Shown here piece after piece: positions 1-8,950 of a stretch of DNA of 64,000 nt (its first letter is position 1; each line of letters opens with the position of its first letter). The notes beneath the pieces are model-generated. The model was given only the letters and a program-made list of their open reading frames with translations, ran no database searches and had not been told where the DNA came from. The stretch comes from Pacificispira sp002696645 (GTDB lineage: Bacteria; Pseudomonadota; Alphaproteobacteria; UBA8366; Aestuariispiraceae). The stretch covers positions 248,001 through 312,000 of the forward strand of contig NZ_JBLZHU010000001.1 of the NCBI RefSeq assembly GCF_048892425.1, in the 5' to 3' direction. The translations under genes and the position numbers were made by a program.

Positions 1-92
1 TAGAAGCAATATGCGCGCCAATCCGTGTATAGGGTACCATATACTAGATATTGAGGAAAATAACAGCGCTTGTTCGCAGCTAGCTGCAAAGC

Positions 93-128
93 AAAAAAAA
101 GGCCCCCGAAGAGCGAACTCCTCGGGGG
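93..128 (-). terminator. Rho-independent terminator of glnK-amtB
   Basis: An 11-nt inverted repeat (103-113 with 118-128, one A/C mismatch, loop cgaa) is followed on the minus strand by a run of eight T (93-100). It lies about 60 bases downstream of the amtB stop, so it should end the glnK-amtB transcript. Confidence 0.88.
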
Positions 129-189
129 ATAAGGTTTGCGGGGTGGAAACAGTGTGGTGTGGGTTGTTTCCTTGTTTTCGTCAGGCTTC

Positions 190-1500
190 TTACTTAGAAG
201 CCGAACCCGCACCAAATTCAGGATAGGCCTCCATGCCCAGGTCCGCCTTGTCGAGGCCGAGCATTTCAGCCTCTTCAGAGACGCGGACACCGACCACCAG
301 TTTCAATACCGTCCAGACGATAAAGCTGGTGACGAAGACAAAGGCGCCGATTGCAACAATACCGGTCAACTGGACAACAAAGTCCGCACCGGAGAAGACA
401 ACCGCCAGCGTGCCCCAGATACCACAAACCAGGTGGACCGAGATTGCGCCGACGACATCGTCAATTTTCAGCTTGTCCAGCAGAGGCACGGCAAAGACAA
501 CCAAGGCACCGCCAACGGCACCAATGAAGATCGCCAGCATCGGGCTTGGTGCCAAAGGTTCAGCCGTAATAGAGACCAGACCAGCCAAAGCACCGTTCAG
601 AGCCATCGTCAGATCGATTTTCTTATACAGGATCTGGGTCAGGATCATCGCCACGACAACGCCAGCCGCTGCGGCCAGGTTGGTGTTGATGTAGATCGTC
701 CCGATGTCGGAGATGTCCTGCATTGTGCCCATAGCAAGCTGAGAGCCGCCATTGAAGCCGAACCAGCCCATCCACAGGATAAACGTCCCAAGCGTGGCCA
801 GGGGAAGGTTCGCACCGGGCATTGGATGTCCGCCGTCACCATAGCGACCCTTACGGGCACCAATGACAAGGGCACCGGCCAAAGCTGCCCAACCACCAAC
901 GGAATGCACGATTGTAGAGCCAGCGAAGTCTGAGAAGCCCATTTCGCTGAGCCAGCCACCGCCCCAGGTCCAGGAACCCTGGATCGGGTAGATGATTGCG
1001 GTCAGCACGACACAGAATGCGAAAAACGGCCACAGTTTGACGCGCTCTGCCACTGTACCAGAGACGATTGAGGCTGTTGCCGCAACGAAGACCATCTGGA
1101 AGAACCAGTCTGAACCAGCGGAATACTCGCCGCCTTCCAGGGTGTCTGCAGCAGCGATTGTTCCGGCATCCCAAATTGCGAAGCTGCCGAAATAGCCGCT
1201 GACATCCATATACATCAGGTTGTAGCCGATCAGGTAGAACATGATACCGGCGATCGAATAGATACCGATATTCTTGAGGCATTGCGCCGCAGTGTTCTTA
1301 GAGCGAACCAGACCCGCTTCCAGCATGGCGAAACCTGCCGCCATCCACATGACCAGGAAGCCATGCATCAGGAAGGAAAGGCTGTTGAAAATATACTGCG
1401 TTTCCAGCGGAACATCCGCCATTGCGGGCATTGCAATAAAGCTGATCGCAGCGGCGACAGCTCCTGCAATACCATAACGTTTGATTGATGCGGTCATCAT
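190..1500 (-). CDS. amtB: Ammonium transporter AmtB
   Basis: 436 residues, usual length for Amt/Mep/Rh channels that pass ammonium across the inner membrane. A signal-like segment (about 8-28) is followed by many hydrophobic segments. The twin pore histidines are visible as H199 in the motif IVHSVGG and H356 in SVHLVCG, as in E. coli AmtB H168 and H318. The gene follows glnK on the same strand with a 14-base gap, the classic glnK-amtB pair in which the uridylylation-controlled PII trimer blocks the channel when nitrogen is sufficient. The start is MM at 1500; the second Met is equally possible. The identification is secure. Confidence 0.96.
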   Translation of the reverse strand: MMTASIKRYGIAGAVAAAISFIAMPAMADVPLETQYIFNSLSFLMHGFLVMWMAAGFAMLEAGLVRSKNTAAQCLKNIGIYSIAGIMFYLIGYNLMYMDVSGYFGSFAIWDAGTIAAADTLEGGEYSAGSDWFFQMVFVAATASIVSGTVAERVKLWPFFAFCVVLTAIIYPIQGSWTWGGGWLSEMGFSDFAGSTIVHSVGGWAALAGALVIGARKGRYGDGGHPMPGANLPLATLGTFILWMGWFGFNGGSQLAMGTMQDISDIGTIYINTNLAAAAGVVVAMILTQILYKKIDLTMALNGALAGLVSITAEPLAPSPMLAIFIGAVGGALVVFAVPLLDKLKIDDVVGAISVHLVCGIWGTLAVVFSGADFVVQLTGIVAIGAFVFVTSFIVWTVLKLVVGVRVSEEAEMLGLDKADLGMEAYPEFGAGSASK

Positions 1501-1514
1501 CGAATTATCTCCCC

Positions 1515-1853
1515 TTAAAGCGCGTCGGCATCGGTCTCGCCGGTGCGAATGCGCACGGCTTGAGCGACGTCGAGGACGAAGATCTTGCCATCGCCAATTC
1601 GACCGGTGTTGCCGGCCTTCTGAATTGCTTCGACGGTCTGGTCGGCCAAATCAGATGGCACAACCACTTCGATTTTGACTTTTGGCAGGAAGTTCACGGA
1701 ATACTCAGCCCCGCGATATACTTCTGTCTGCCCCTTTTGACGACCGAAGCCTTTGACTTCGGTAGCGGTTAACCCCTGTACACCAAGTCCGGTCAGTGCT
1801 TCGCGCACATCGTCCAGCTTGAAGGGTTTGATGATCGCCATGATCAGTTTCAT
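1515..1853 (-). CDS. glnK: Nitrogen regulatory protein P-II (GlnK)
   Basis: 112 residues from the ATG at 1853; the open frame runs 17 codons further upstream, but PII proteins start with MKLI.AIIKPFKLDDV as here. The T-loop carries the uridylylation tyrosine Y51 in RGAEY, and the nucleotide-binding stretches GFGRQKG and GRIGDGKIF are intact. It senses ATP/ADP and 2-oxoglutarate and signals nitrogen status. Being directly upstream of amtB it is assigned GlnK rather than GlnB. Transcription probably starts from the sigma54-type promoter near 2015-2030. Confidence 0.95.
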   Translation of the reverse strand: MKLIMAIIKPFKLDDVREALTGLGVQGLTATEVKGFGRQKGQTEVYRGAEYSVNFLPKVKIEVVVPSDLADQTVEAIQKAGNTGRIGDGKIFVLDVAQAVRIRTGETDADAL

Positions 1854-2014
1854 AGATTTCCCCGAGGGCTCCCTCTCTATTGAAGCGATATTGCTCCCTC
1901 CCACGCGCCGCTACAGTCTTCGGGACATCCGGATGATCACCGACCCCCCGGCCGACATCCCCGATGGCTCGCTTGCGCGAACCCTGCACCACGCATGAGG
2001 CTCGCATTGGTAAT

Positions 2015-2030
2015 AACAAGATGCGTGCCA
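2015..2030 (-). promoter_or_regulatory. Sigma54-type promoter of glnK-amtB
   Basis: On the minus strand the sequence reads TGGCACGCATCTTGTT. It matches the sigma54 -24/-12 consensus TGGCAC(N5)TTGC(A/T) except that the C of TTGC is T. It lies about 160 bases upstream of the glnK start, as expected for an NtrC-activated operon. The rest of 1854-2250 is an AT-rich spacer between glnK and the divergent monooxygenase gene; activator sites would be expected at 2040-2200, but I cannot point to a convincing one. Confidence 0.7.
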
Positions 2031-2250
2031 AACCGTCATGAATTTGAAATATTGTTAATTATCAATACATTAAGGTAAAATTTATTTAGGGTTAGGTAAT
2101 TTTTGATACAGTTTTCATGCCCAATTAATAGCCGAAAATAAAATTTGCATATTTTTTAGGCAAAATAATGCGACAATCGAACGCTGGACTTCCGGGTCGT
2201 ATGGCGCAACCTTTGACGGAAGGATTTGGTGTTTGACGAAGGGTGGCCGA

Positions 2251-3480
2251 ATGGCAAACAAGCGTGTTGATGTTGTCTTTGCGGGCGGCGGCATGGTGGG
2301 AATGACTCTGGCGATTGCCTTGGCACGGTCGGGCCTATCGGTTGTCGTGGTGGATCGGGAACCCCCGGCATCCGTGCTGAACCTGGCCTATGACGGTCGC
2401 GCATCTGCGATTGCCCTGGGATCCAAAAGGGTGCTGGAAGCAGCGGGCGTGTGGCAGCATATGGCCGCTGACGCATCGCCGATATGGGATATCCGTGTCG
2501 CTGATGGTCATCCGTTGCGCGGTGTGTCGCCTTTATTCCTGCATTATGATCACGCCGATGTCGGTGATGATCCCTTTGGATGGATCATTGAAAACCGGAT
2601 CACGCGCACGGCCTTGCAGAAGGTTGCGGCGGAAACAGACGGTTTGACCCTGATCGCACCCGCCGACGTCGTGCGCATTGATCGCGATGCAGATTGTGCC
2701 ACGGTTGTTCTGGAGGATGGCCGGGAAATCCATGCGTCATTGGCGATTGCTGCGGATGGAAAATTCTCCATGCGCCGCAAAGAAGCGGGCATCAAAACCA
2801 GTGGATGGACGTATAATCAGACATCCATTGTCGCAACCGTGCGCCATGAGCGCGCCCATGACGGGGTTGCTGTGGAACTGTTCCTGCCCGGTGGTCCGTT
2901 TGCAATGCTGCCCATGACGGAAAATCGTTGCAACATTGTTTGGTCAGAACAGACAGATCTTGCGCAACGCTTTATGGCGATGGACGATCACGCGTTCCTG
3001 CAGGAACTGGCGTTGCGGTTTGGCGACTGGCTTGGCGACCTGGAACTGGTGGGCCCGCGCTTTGCCTATCCGCTTAGCCTGCTTCAGGCCGACCGTTATA
3101 CTGATACACGGTTCGCTCTGATCGGAGATGCCGCCCATGCCATTCATCCGATTGCAGGGCAGGGGCTGAATATGGGGTTGCGCGATGTCGCCGCCCTGGC
3201 GGAGGTGATCGTCGATAGCCATCGACTGGGCCTGGATGTTGGCAGTGCGGCGACCTTGCGCGCCTATGAGCGGCGGCGGCGGTTTGATAACATTCTGTTG
3301 ACGGTCGTGACGGACGGATTGGTTCGATTGTTCTCCAATGATGTACCGCCGTTGCGCACCATCCGGGATATTGGGCTGGCAGCCGTCAATCGGCTGCCCC
3401 CCGCCAAAAACTTCCTGATGCGCCACGCCATGGGGGTCGTTGGAGACCTGCCTCGCATGGTGCGGGGCGAAGCGCTTTAG
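2251..3480 (+). CDS. FAD-dependent UbiH/Coq6-family aromatic hydroxylase
   Basis: 409 residues from the ATG at 2251, preceded by GAAGGGTGG; a TTG at 2233 is in frame but has no ribosome site. The N-terminal FAD fold has the dinucleotide motif AGGGMVG (about 11-17), and the second FAD motif GDAAHAIHP with GQGLNMG follows near residue 292, the signature of the UbiH/UbiF/COQ6 group that hydroxylates the ubiquinone ring. Alphaproteobacteria often use one broad-range UbiL- or UbiM-type member, so which ring position it modifies cannot be read here. It stands alone, divergent from glnK and convergent with the histidine kinase. Confidence 0.85.
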   Translation: MANKRVDVVFAGGGMVGMTLAIALARSGLSVVVVDREPPASVLNLAYDGRASAIALGSKRVLEAAGVWQHMAADASPIWDIRVADGHPLRGVSPLFLHYDHADVGDDPFGWIIENRITRTALQKVAAETDGLTLIAPADVVRIDRDADCATVVLEDGREIHASLAIAADGKFSMRRKEAGIKTSGWTYNQTSIVATVRHERAHDGVAVELFLPGGPFAMLPMTENRCNIVWSEQTDLAQRFMAMDDHAFLQELALRFGDWLGDLELVGPRFAYPLSLLQADRYTDTRFALIGDAAHAIHPIAGQGLNMGLRDVAALAEVIVDSHRLGLDVGSAATLRAYERRRRFDNILLTVVTDGLVRLFSNDVPPLRTIRDIGLAAVNRLPPAKNFLMRHAMGVVGDLPRMVRGEAL

Positions 3481-3501
3481 AGCACTTTTGTCTGACCTTG
3501 T

Positions 3502-4797
3502 CTAACTCGCTTGGCGTCTTTCGCTGGCACCGGGGGCCTGATTTTTCTTGGTGAAAAAGACCTTTGTTTGGACCAGATTGTTGTTCTCATTTTCGATGAA
3601 GAACTTCGCGCCCAGCAGGTTGCAGAGCTTCTGCACCAAAGGTAAGCCGAGCCCGATCCCGTCTTTTTTTCTCGAATAGACATCGCCGATATCCCCAATT
3701 TCTTGGATATCGGACTCTGGTTCCAGCTCTCGTTCTATTCTTCCAGGATTTCTGGTTGTCAAAACGGTTTGGCCCAGGCTGTCGGTTGCCGCATAGGCGT
3801 AAATTTTACTGTTGTTCGGGGAAAACTTGATGCAGTTCGCAAAAAGCTCCAAGATAATTTGCTGCGTTATCGTCTGGTCTGATTTGATGTAAATCGGGTC
3901 CGACGGCAGGGTTAAGCATAGTTCAATTTTCTTGTGCAGTTGTTCGCTGCGTAAAATCTCTGCACAGTCTTTCACCAATTCCACCAGATCAAATCTGGTT
4001 TTCTCCAGTTCGAGGGACCCGGTTTGAACGAGTTTCAACACCCGATTTATAAGTTCCAACTGGCGATGCCCAGATCTGGATATCTCTTTCGCATAGGATG
4101 TGTATGCAGAATTCTCGATGGGTCCCAACAGCTCGTTGTGAATGACATCGGCAAATCCAATGACGGCATTCAAGGGGGTGCGCAACTCGTGGCTCATAAG
4201 GGCTAAGAATTGCTTCTTTGCCAGGGTACCAGCCTTGGTCAAGCGTTTGGAACTTTGCAAAGCTTCTGCTGCGGTTTTTGAATTCGAACGGGTAATCGAA
4301 AATAACTTGATTTGATCCTGCACGATTTCTGTAAAATTTTTCAATGCGGCCTGATCTTCTTCGGAAAAGTTGTCGCGTGGCTTGTCATCAATGATACAGA
4401 AGCTGCCAATAGCCGCATTTTCAAAGAAAATCGGGAAACCAGCATAAAATCGAATGTGTGGTGGTCCGGTCACAAGATCATTGTCATAGAAGCGGGAGTC
4501 CTCCGTCGCATCCAATACCAACAAAGGGCGCCTTTTTGCCACACTATGGGTGCAAAATGAGGCATCCCGGGGCATTTCCGTGACATTCACGCCACAGGCT
4601 GATTTCAGCCATTGACGGTCTTTATCGACGAGCGATACGAGCGCCATTTTCGTGGAGAAATACTTGCTGGCCAGTATGACGAGTCTGTCAAATTCTGTCT
4701 GCTTCTCAGTATCGAGAATGTTCAATTCATGAAGAACCTGGAGGCGATAGTCCTCATCGAATGGGATAGGATAATTCAGGGCGTTCACATTTTCCAT
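3502..4797 (-). CDS. Orphan GAF-domain sensor histidine kinase
   Basis: 431 residues, no membrane segment, hence cytoplasmic. An N-terminal GAF domain (about 20-165, starting FDEDYRLQVLHELNILDT) is followed by a HisKA dimerisation segment with the phospho-acceptor H203 in MSHELRTPLN. A HATPase domain follows, with a degenerate N box (ELFANCIKFSP) and a G box (GIGLGLPLVQ). No receiver domain and no neighbouring response regulator gene are present, so the partner is encoded elsewhere. GC content is lower than in neighbouring genes. The signal sensed by the GAF domain is unknown. Confidence 0.88.
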   Translation of the reverse strand: MENVNALNYPIPFDEDYRLQVLHELNILDTEKQTEFDRLVILASKYFSTKMALVSLVDKDRQWLKSACGVNVTEMPRDASFCTHSVAKRRPLLVLDATEDSRFYDNDLVTGPPHIRFYAGFPIFFENAAIGSFCIIDDKPRDNFSEEDQAALKNFTEIVQDQIKLFSITRSNSKTAAEALQSSKRLTKAGTLAKKQFLALMSHELRTPLNAVIGFADVIHNELLGPIENSAYTSYAKEISRSGHRQLELINRVLKLVQTGSLELEKTRFDLVELVKDCAEILRSEQLHKKIELCLTLPSDPIYIKSDQTITQQIILELFANCIKFSPNNSKIYAYAATDSLGQTVLTTRNPGRIERELEPESDIQEIGDIGDVYSRKKDGIGLGLPLVQKLCNLLGAKFFIENENNNLVQTKVFFTKKNQAPGASERRQAS

Positions 4798-5040
4798 TTT
4801 TCATGCGTCTCATACAGAGTTTCAGGTTCCCACCCTCTGATGATGCATCATCGCGCTATTTACTATAGGATTTTGATTAACAAAAGCTTTATGAGTCGCT
4901 TGAATCTTTTGTCGGTTATGCAATTTTTTGTTGGTACAGTTGATGTTTCGTGTGCCGTTAACTGCTAACGGTTGTGATGGTATAAGGTGTTGTTTGAGTT
5001 CAACATTTTTTGGGGTTTTTAGATTGAACGGACAGACAGG

Positions 5041-5685
5041 ATGATTCTTTCCCTGATTGGTTATCGTTACAGTGTTTACTCTTGGATTGCCAAGCTAGCC
5101 TTGGTGGAAAAAGGGATTGTGTATGAGTGGGTTGAAACAGATCCCTTTGCGGCAGACCTGCCAGATCAATTCCTGACGCTAAGTCCGTTCAAGCGTGTGC
5201 CTGTGCTGCAGCATGCAGATTTCAGCCTGTATGAGACTGTCGCCATCACCCGTTATGTGGATGAGGCATTCGCTGGCCCCGACCTGCAACCGTCCACCCC
5301 CGTTGATCGCGCCAGGCAGTCTCAGATCCTCTCAATCATTGACAGCTATGCCTATTGGCCTTTTGTGCGTCAGGTCTTTGCACAGGGGTTTTTTGCGCCA
5401 CAGTTCGGGGAAAGGGTGGATCCGGACGCCCTGGCGGCGGGGCTTAAGACTGCCCCTGCCATTCTGCATGTTATCGCCGCATTGAAGAGGGATGGCCCCT
5501 GGATGCTGGGATCCGCGATAACCCTGGCAGATATCCATTTATATCCAATGCTGGCTTATCTGGCGATGGTACCCGAAGGGGCGGAAATGATCCGCCAATA
5601 TCCCGGCTTGGAACACTGGCGTCAGGATATGGCGGCGCGACCGGCGGTTATGGAGACGGTTCCCCTGTTCACGGATCCCGACTGA
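5041..5685 (+). CDS. Glutathione S-transferase family protein
   Basis: 214 residues with a thioredoxin-like N-terminal domain (about 1-78) holding the cis-proline segment RVPVLQH and the glutathione-contacting ETVAITRY. An all-alpha C-terminal domain includes the conserved folding motif around TLADIHLYPML (about 160-172). The usual catalytic Ser/Tyr/Cys near residue 10 sits in YRYSVYSW. Substrate unknown. The 3' end overlaps the convergent DUF971 gene by 17 bases. The 243 bases upstream (4798-5040) hold no recognisable gene. Confidence 0.88.
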   Translation: MILSLIGYRYSVYSWIAKLALVEKGIVYEWVETDPFAADLPDQFLTLSPFKRVPVLQHADFSLYETVAITRYVDEAFAGPDLQPSTPVDRARQSQILSIIDSYAYWPFVRQVFAQGFFAPQFGERVDPDALAAGLKTAPAILHVIAALKRDGPWMLGSAITLADIHLYPMLAYLAMVPEGAEMIRQYPGLEHWRQDMAARPAVMETVPLFTDPD

Positions 5686-6079
5686 GGCCTTTTGAATCCA
5701 GGGCGTTCAGATAGGACTGCCAGCGTTCATCGTATTCGACGCCCAGTTCATACAGATATTGCCAGCTATAGAGGCCCGTATCGTGCATGTCATCAAACAG
5801 GATGCGCATGGCATAGTTGCCGACGGGCTCAAGCTTCATGATGCCGACATGGCGGCGACCGGGGACCAGTTGCTTCTGGCTGGCAGAATGGCCCTGCACC
5901 TCGGCAGAGGGGCTTTCGACCCGCAGATATTCTGCGGGATAGGAAAACCGCACCCCATCGTCGAATTGTACTTCCAGTCGCTTTTCCGCCTTGATGTGTT
6001 TGACCTCTGTCGGCCAGGCCTTGGTGGAAAAGCGATCCTGTGCAGTTGCGTCGGACCCATTATCGGAACCGGCGGTCAT
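5669..6079 (-). CDS. DUF971 (GBBH-like N-terminal domain) protein
   Basis: 136 residues. After a variable N terminus the protein contains the DUF971/gamma-butyrobetaine-hydroxylase-like N-terminal fold: WPTEVKHIKAEKRLEVQFDDG, then YPAEYLRVESP, and the ending TGLYSWQYLYELG. Stand-alone copies of this domain are widespread in alphaproteobacteria and have been connected with iron-sulfur or metal handling, but no activity can be read from this sequence. Its ATG overlaps the stop codon of the upstream Trm112-like gene, so the two are translationally coupled. Confidence 0.85.
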   Translation of the reverse strand: MTAGSDNGSDATAQDRFSTKAWPTEVKHIKAEKRLEVQFDDGVRFSYPAEYLRVESPSAEVQGHSASQKQLVPGRRHVGIMKLEPVGNYAMRILFDDMHDTGLYSWQYLYELGVEYDERWQSYLNALDSKGLSRDP

Positions 6080-6312
6080 TTAGCCTTAATCTCCCGCGCT
6101 TCTTCGGGCAGCATGATCGGGATGCCGTCGCGGATTGGATAGGCAAGCCCCGCCGTATCGCTGATCAACTCTTGCGCGGCGGCGTCATAGCGCAGGGTGC
6201 CGCGGGTGACGGGACAGACCAGAAACTCCAACAGGTTCCTGTCAATGCCGGGCGTTTTAGCCTGGGGTCCCCCAGGAACATCCTTGTTCGTATCGCCAGC
6301 CATCGCGTCCAT
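6076..6312 (-). CDS. Trm112 / UPF0434 family small protein
   Basis: 78 residues. The core LLEFLVCPVTRGTLRYD with TAGLAYPIRDGIPIML is the UPF0434/Trm112-like fold, which in other organisms activates methyltransferases by partner binding. Only one cysteine of the zinc-ribbon-like fold remains (FLVCP), which is common in bacterial members. The partner methyltransferase is not nearby. The gene sits between the LON-domain gene and the DUF971 gene, an arrangement seen in other alphaproteobacteria. Confidence 0.9.
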   Translation of the reverse strand: MDAMAGDTNKDVPGGPQAKTPGIDRNLLEFLVCPVTRGTLRYDAAAQELISDTAGLAYPIRDGIPIMLPEEAREIKAK

Positions 6313-6353
6313 TTCCTCTTATTGCGGCATCGCTGCCGTTCCCATGCATCAGA

Positions 6354-7019
6354 CTATTGCTTAGATTTCTCGCTGCCATCCCCGCCTGTGTCAAGCACGG
6401 CCATCTCGACCAGCGTGGTCAGGACCCTGGCGCGGTCGGCCAGGCTGGTCGCCTCCAACAGGGCCTGTTTTTCCGGGGGCGCAAAAGGGCAGATCATCGC
6501 CAGAGAATTTATCAAACGCTCATTAGGGGTTCCGCATAAGGCATCCCAGCTGGCCTGAATGCCCTGGGCGGTGAAATAGGCCTTCAGGCTTTTAAACAAG
6601 GCGTCACGATCAACGCCGTCCCCCGCATCTTCCTGAAGATCGGCTTCAAAGTCCTGCCAATCTGCCATCACACGCCGATAACCGCGTGTGGTCGCCAGTT
6701 CTTCAGATATCCGGAAACGACTGAGACCTTTCAGGGAGATCAGGATGCGCCCATCGTCTGTTTCTTCAAATGCCGTAATCCGCCCGGCACAGCATATCGG
6801 ATATACCGGGGGATCGCATTTAACTGCGGCAGATTTCTGGCAGGGTTGCGCCATCGCGATCAACCGATCCCCAGCTAGCGCATCCTTGACCATGTTCAGA
6901 TAGCGAGGTTCAAAGATATTCAGTGGCAGCATACCGCGCGGCAGCAACAAAACCCCGGTTAGGGGAAAAATCGGCACACTGGCTGGCAGATCTTCGAAAC
7001 TAACATCAAAATGGCTCAT
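6354..7019 (-). CDS. LON peptidase substrate-binding-domain protein
   Basis: 221 residues from the ATG at 7019; a start four codons upstream is possible. It contains only the N-terminal LON substrate-binding domain: FPLTGVLLLPRGMLPLNIFEPRYLNMV at the start and GRITAFEETDDGRILISLKGLSRFRI in the middle. There is no AAA+ or serine-lysine protease module, so it is not the Lon protease. Likely a cytoplasmic adaptor or chaperone-like protein. It sits between the thioredoxin-TPR and Trm112-like genes on the same strand. Confidence 0.88.
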   Translation of the reverse strand: MSHFDVSFEDLPASVPIFPLTGVLLLPRGMLPLNIFEPRYLNMVKDALAGDRLIAMAQPCQKSAAVKCDPPVYPICCAGRITAFEETDDGRILISLKGLSRFRISEELATTRGYRRVMADWQDFEADLQEDAGDGVDRDALFKSLKAYFTAQGIQASWDALCGTPNERLINSLAMICPFAPPEKQALLEATSLADRARVLTTLVEMAVLDTGGDGSEKSKQ

Positions 7020-7137
7020 ACTTGACCACACATCGTTTCAGTCACCTCGCATACTGGCCCGCGCTCAGGACTGGTCTCTGCCGCCCTGTTTCGGCCTTCA
7101 GGCGCTGGTGTCTGTCGTTGTCAGCTATACAATGGTG

Positions 7138-8061
7138 TCAGCTGAACAATAATGACGACAGGCGACGGCGTCCAGATTGCACGACAGGGTCCATCGGTCC
7201 CAGCGCCTCAAATACTTTCAGTAACTGTAGGCGGGCCGCGCCATCATTCCAGTCCTTGTTGACCTGAATAATGTGTAAAAGGTTATCAACGGCCTCTTCT
7301 GACTGTCCAACGGCTGCTTGTGCCTCCGCCAGATCCAGTCTTGCCTGATGATCCTTCGGGTCTGCGGCCAGTTTGGCCTCCAGGTCTGCCAACTGGCTAT
7401 GGGCCTCTGCTGCCTTATCTGCCAATTCCAAGGCAGCATGCGCTGACAGGACGTCCGGGTCTTGAGATTTTGCGACAGGGATTTCCGCCAGAATGGCCTT
7501 GGCGGCCTCGACCTCTCCCAATTTGATATAGGCCTGTGCCAACTTGGCCGCGACTTTGAAATTTTCCGGGTCGTGTTCCAGAACCTGTCCGAAGATGCCA
7601 GCAGCCATGGCGAAATCGCCGGCTTCAATGGCTGCATCCGCTTGTTCCAGTGCGGCCTCAATCGGATCCTGGCTGTCATCATTGCCTGCTGCCTTTAACA
7701 GGCGGGCAATGAAATCGCGGATAGCGCTTTCTGGCTGTGCACCGGCAAAGCCATCCACCGGACGCCCACCGACGAATCCAAATACGGCAGGGATGGATTG
7801 AACCTGCAATTGCTGGGCAATCATGGGGCTCTCATCAATATTGATTTTAACCAGCCTGACCTTGCCACCAGCGGCCGTGACCGCCTTTTCCAGGGCTGGG
7901 CCCAATTGCTTGCACGGGCCGCACCAGGGGGCCCAGAAATCGACTATAACCGGGGTCGTCTGGCTGGGCTCCATCACGTCCTGGCGAAAGGTCGCATCGC
8001 TGCCATCAATGATCGCAGCAGCGCCCGCTTGGGCATCAGCTTGTCCAATTAAGGGTTCCAT
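7138..8061 (-). CDS. Thioredoxin-TPR co-chaperone (CnoX/YbbN-like)
   Basis: 307 residues. An N-terminal thioredoxin domain (about 20-130) has an intact active site WCGPC at C47/C50, followed by a C-terminal TPR-like region (about 140-305) rich in Ala/Leu helices. This is the domain order of E. coli CnoX (YbbN), a chaperedoxin that protects chaperonin substrates from oxidation; E. coli CnoX lacks the first cysteine, whereas this one could also be redox-active. It is upstream of and co-directional with the LON/Trm112/DUF971 block. Confidence 0.88.
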   Translation of the reverse strand: MEPLIGQADAQAGAAAIIDGSDATFRQDVMEPSQTTPVIVDFWAPWCGPCKQLGPALEKAVTAAGGKVRLVKINIDESPMIAQQLQVQSIPAVFGFVGGRPVDGFAGAQPESAIRDFIARLLKAAGNDDSQDPIEAALEQADAAIEAGDFAMAAGIFGQVLEHDPENFKVAAKLAQAYIKLGEVEAAKAILAEIPVAKSQDPDVLSAHAALELADKAAEAHSQLADLEAKLAADPKDHQARLDLAEAQAAVGQSEEAVDNLLHIIQVNKDWNDGAARLQLLKVFEALGPMDPVVQSGRRRLSSLLFS

Positions 8062-8153
8062 AGACGCATCACTCCAATTGTCTCGTTGTAGCTCGGCGGC
8101 TCGCCGTATTGATGTCCCATCACTTAGGCGTTCCGCCCGTCTCCCTCAAGTCC

Positions 8154-8669
8154 TTAGCTGTCAGGAAACAGCGCCTGTCCAAAATCAATGCGCTCCGGCT
8201 GATACCCTTCTGCCTCCAGAAAACGCAGCAGATCACCGACCGCCACTGTGGTGGTCGCGGTGTTGCGCAGCGGGTGACAGTTCACGACGGGCTGGGCGAA
8301 TATTCCCTCATCCAGGACGACAGTGACCTGGCGGTCTGTATCATTGATTACCGCCAGCGGCGTCACAGAGCCTGGAAGGACGCCCAGCACCTCCATCAAT
8401 GTCTCCGGTGATCCGAAGCTCAGCGAATCCTTTGCCCCCAACCGCTTGCGCAGGGCCTTCAGGTCGACCTCCCGGTCTTCCAGCACGCTGCACAGGAACA
8501 GGCGCTTTTTGCGGTCGCGCAGGAACAGGTTCTTAATATGCGCACCGGTCAACCGCCCGCGCAGCTTTTGGCTTTCCTCAACGGTAAAGACGGCGGGATG
8601 TTCGATGGTCTCATGGGCGATTCCCAGGTCATCGAGTCGCGCAAAAAGGTCGTGATCCTGTTTCGGCAT
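8154..8669 (-). CDS. YbaK/ProX-type prolyl-tRNA editing protein
   Basis: 171 residues, the full length of free-standing YbaK/EbsC domains of the ProXp-ala/PrdX type. Recognisable are the N-terminal LFARLDDLGIAHETIEHPAVFTVEES, the central AHIKNLFLRDRKKRLFL with the conserved Lys of the deacylase pocket, and GSVTPLAVINDTDRQVTVVLDE. Such proteins hydrolyse Ala-tRNA(Pro) made by mistake by prolyl-tRNA synthetase. Which mischarged tRNA is used is inferred from family only. Confidence 0.88.
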   Translation of the reverse strand: MPKQDHDLFARLDDLGIAHETIEHPAVFTVEESQKLRGRLTGAHIKNLFLRDRKKRLFLCSVLEDREVDLKALRKRLGAKDSLSFGSPETLMEVLGVLPGSVTPLAVINDTDRQVTVVLDEGIFAQPVVNCHPLRNTATTTVAVGDLLRFLEAEGYQPERIDFGQALFPDS

Positions 8670-8875
8670 GGCAATTCTCTCTCCCGCTGTGCAAGTGTTG
8701 CGCTGTGCTAACCCATTCGGAAGGGTTAGAAAACCCGCAGAGAGCGGCGTGTTCCAAGATATGATAAATTTTTGACGAAATCGGGCTTGCCAGGAAAGGG
8801 ACTAAGGGTATATACGACCGCTGCCTTAGAGATAAGGCGTGACCACCCCGCCAGTGACGGCGGACGGTCTTCGGA

Positions 8876-8950
8876 GCGGGCGTAGCTCAGGGGTAGAGCA
8901 CAACCTTGCCAAGGTTGGGGTCGAGGGTTCGAATCCCTTCGCCCGCTCCA
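8876..8950 (+). tRNA. tRNA-Gly (GCC)
   Basis: A complete cloverleaf can be drawn: acceptor GCGGGCG (8876-8882) pairs with CGCCCGC (8940-8946), D stem GCTC/GAGC, anticodon stem CAACC/GGTTG around loop TTGCCAA with anticodon GCC at 8908-8910, T stem GAGGG/CCCTT around TTCGAAT, discriminator T and an encoded CCA (8948-8950). It stands alone, with an AT-rich patch starting directly after it. Confidence 0.97.

Noticed and set aside
136..933. 265-codon plus-strand frame opposite amtB
   Set aside because: It is the complementary shadow of the clear amtB gene, with low-complexity composition (Gln/Asp/Arg-rich).
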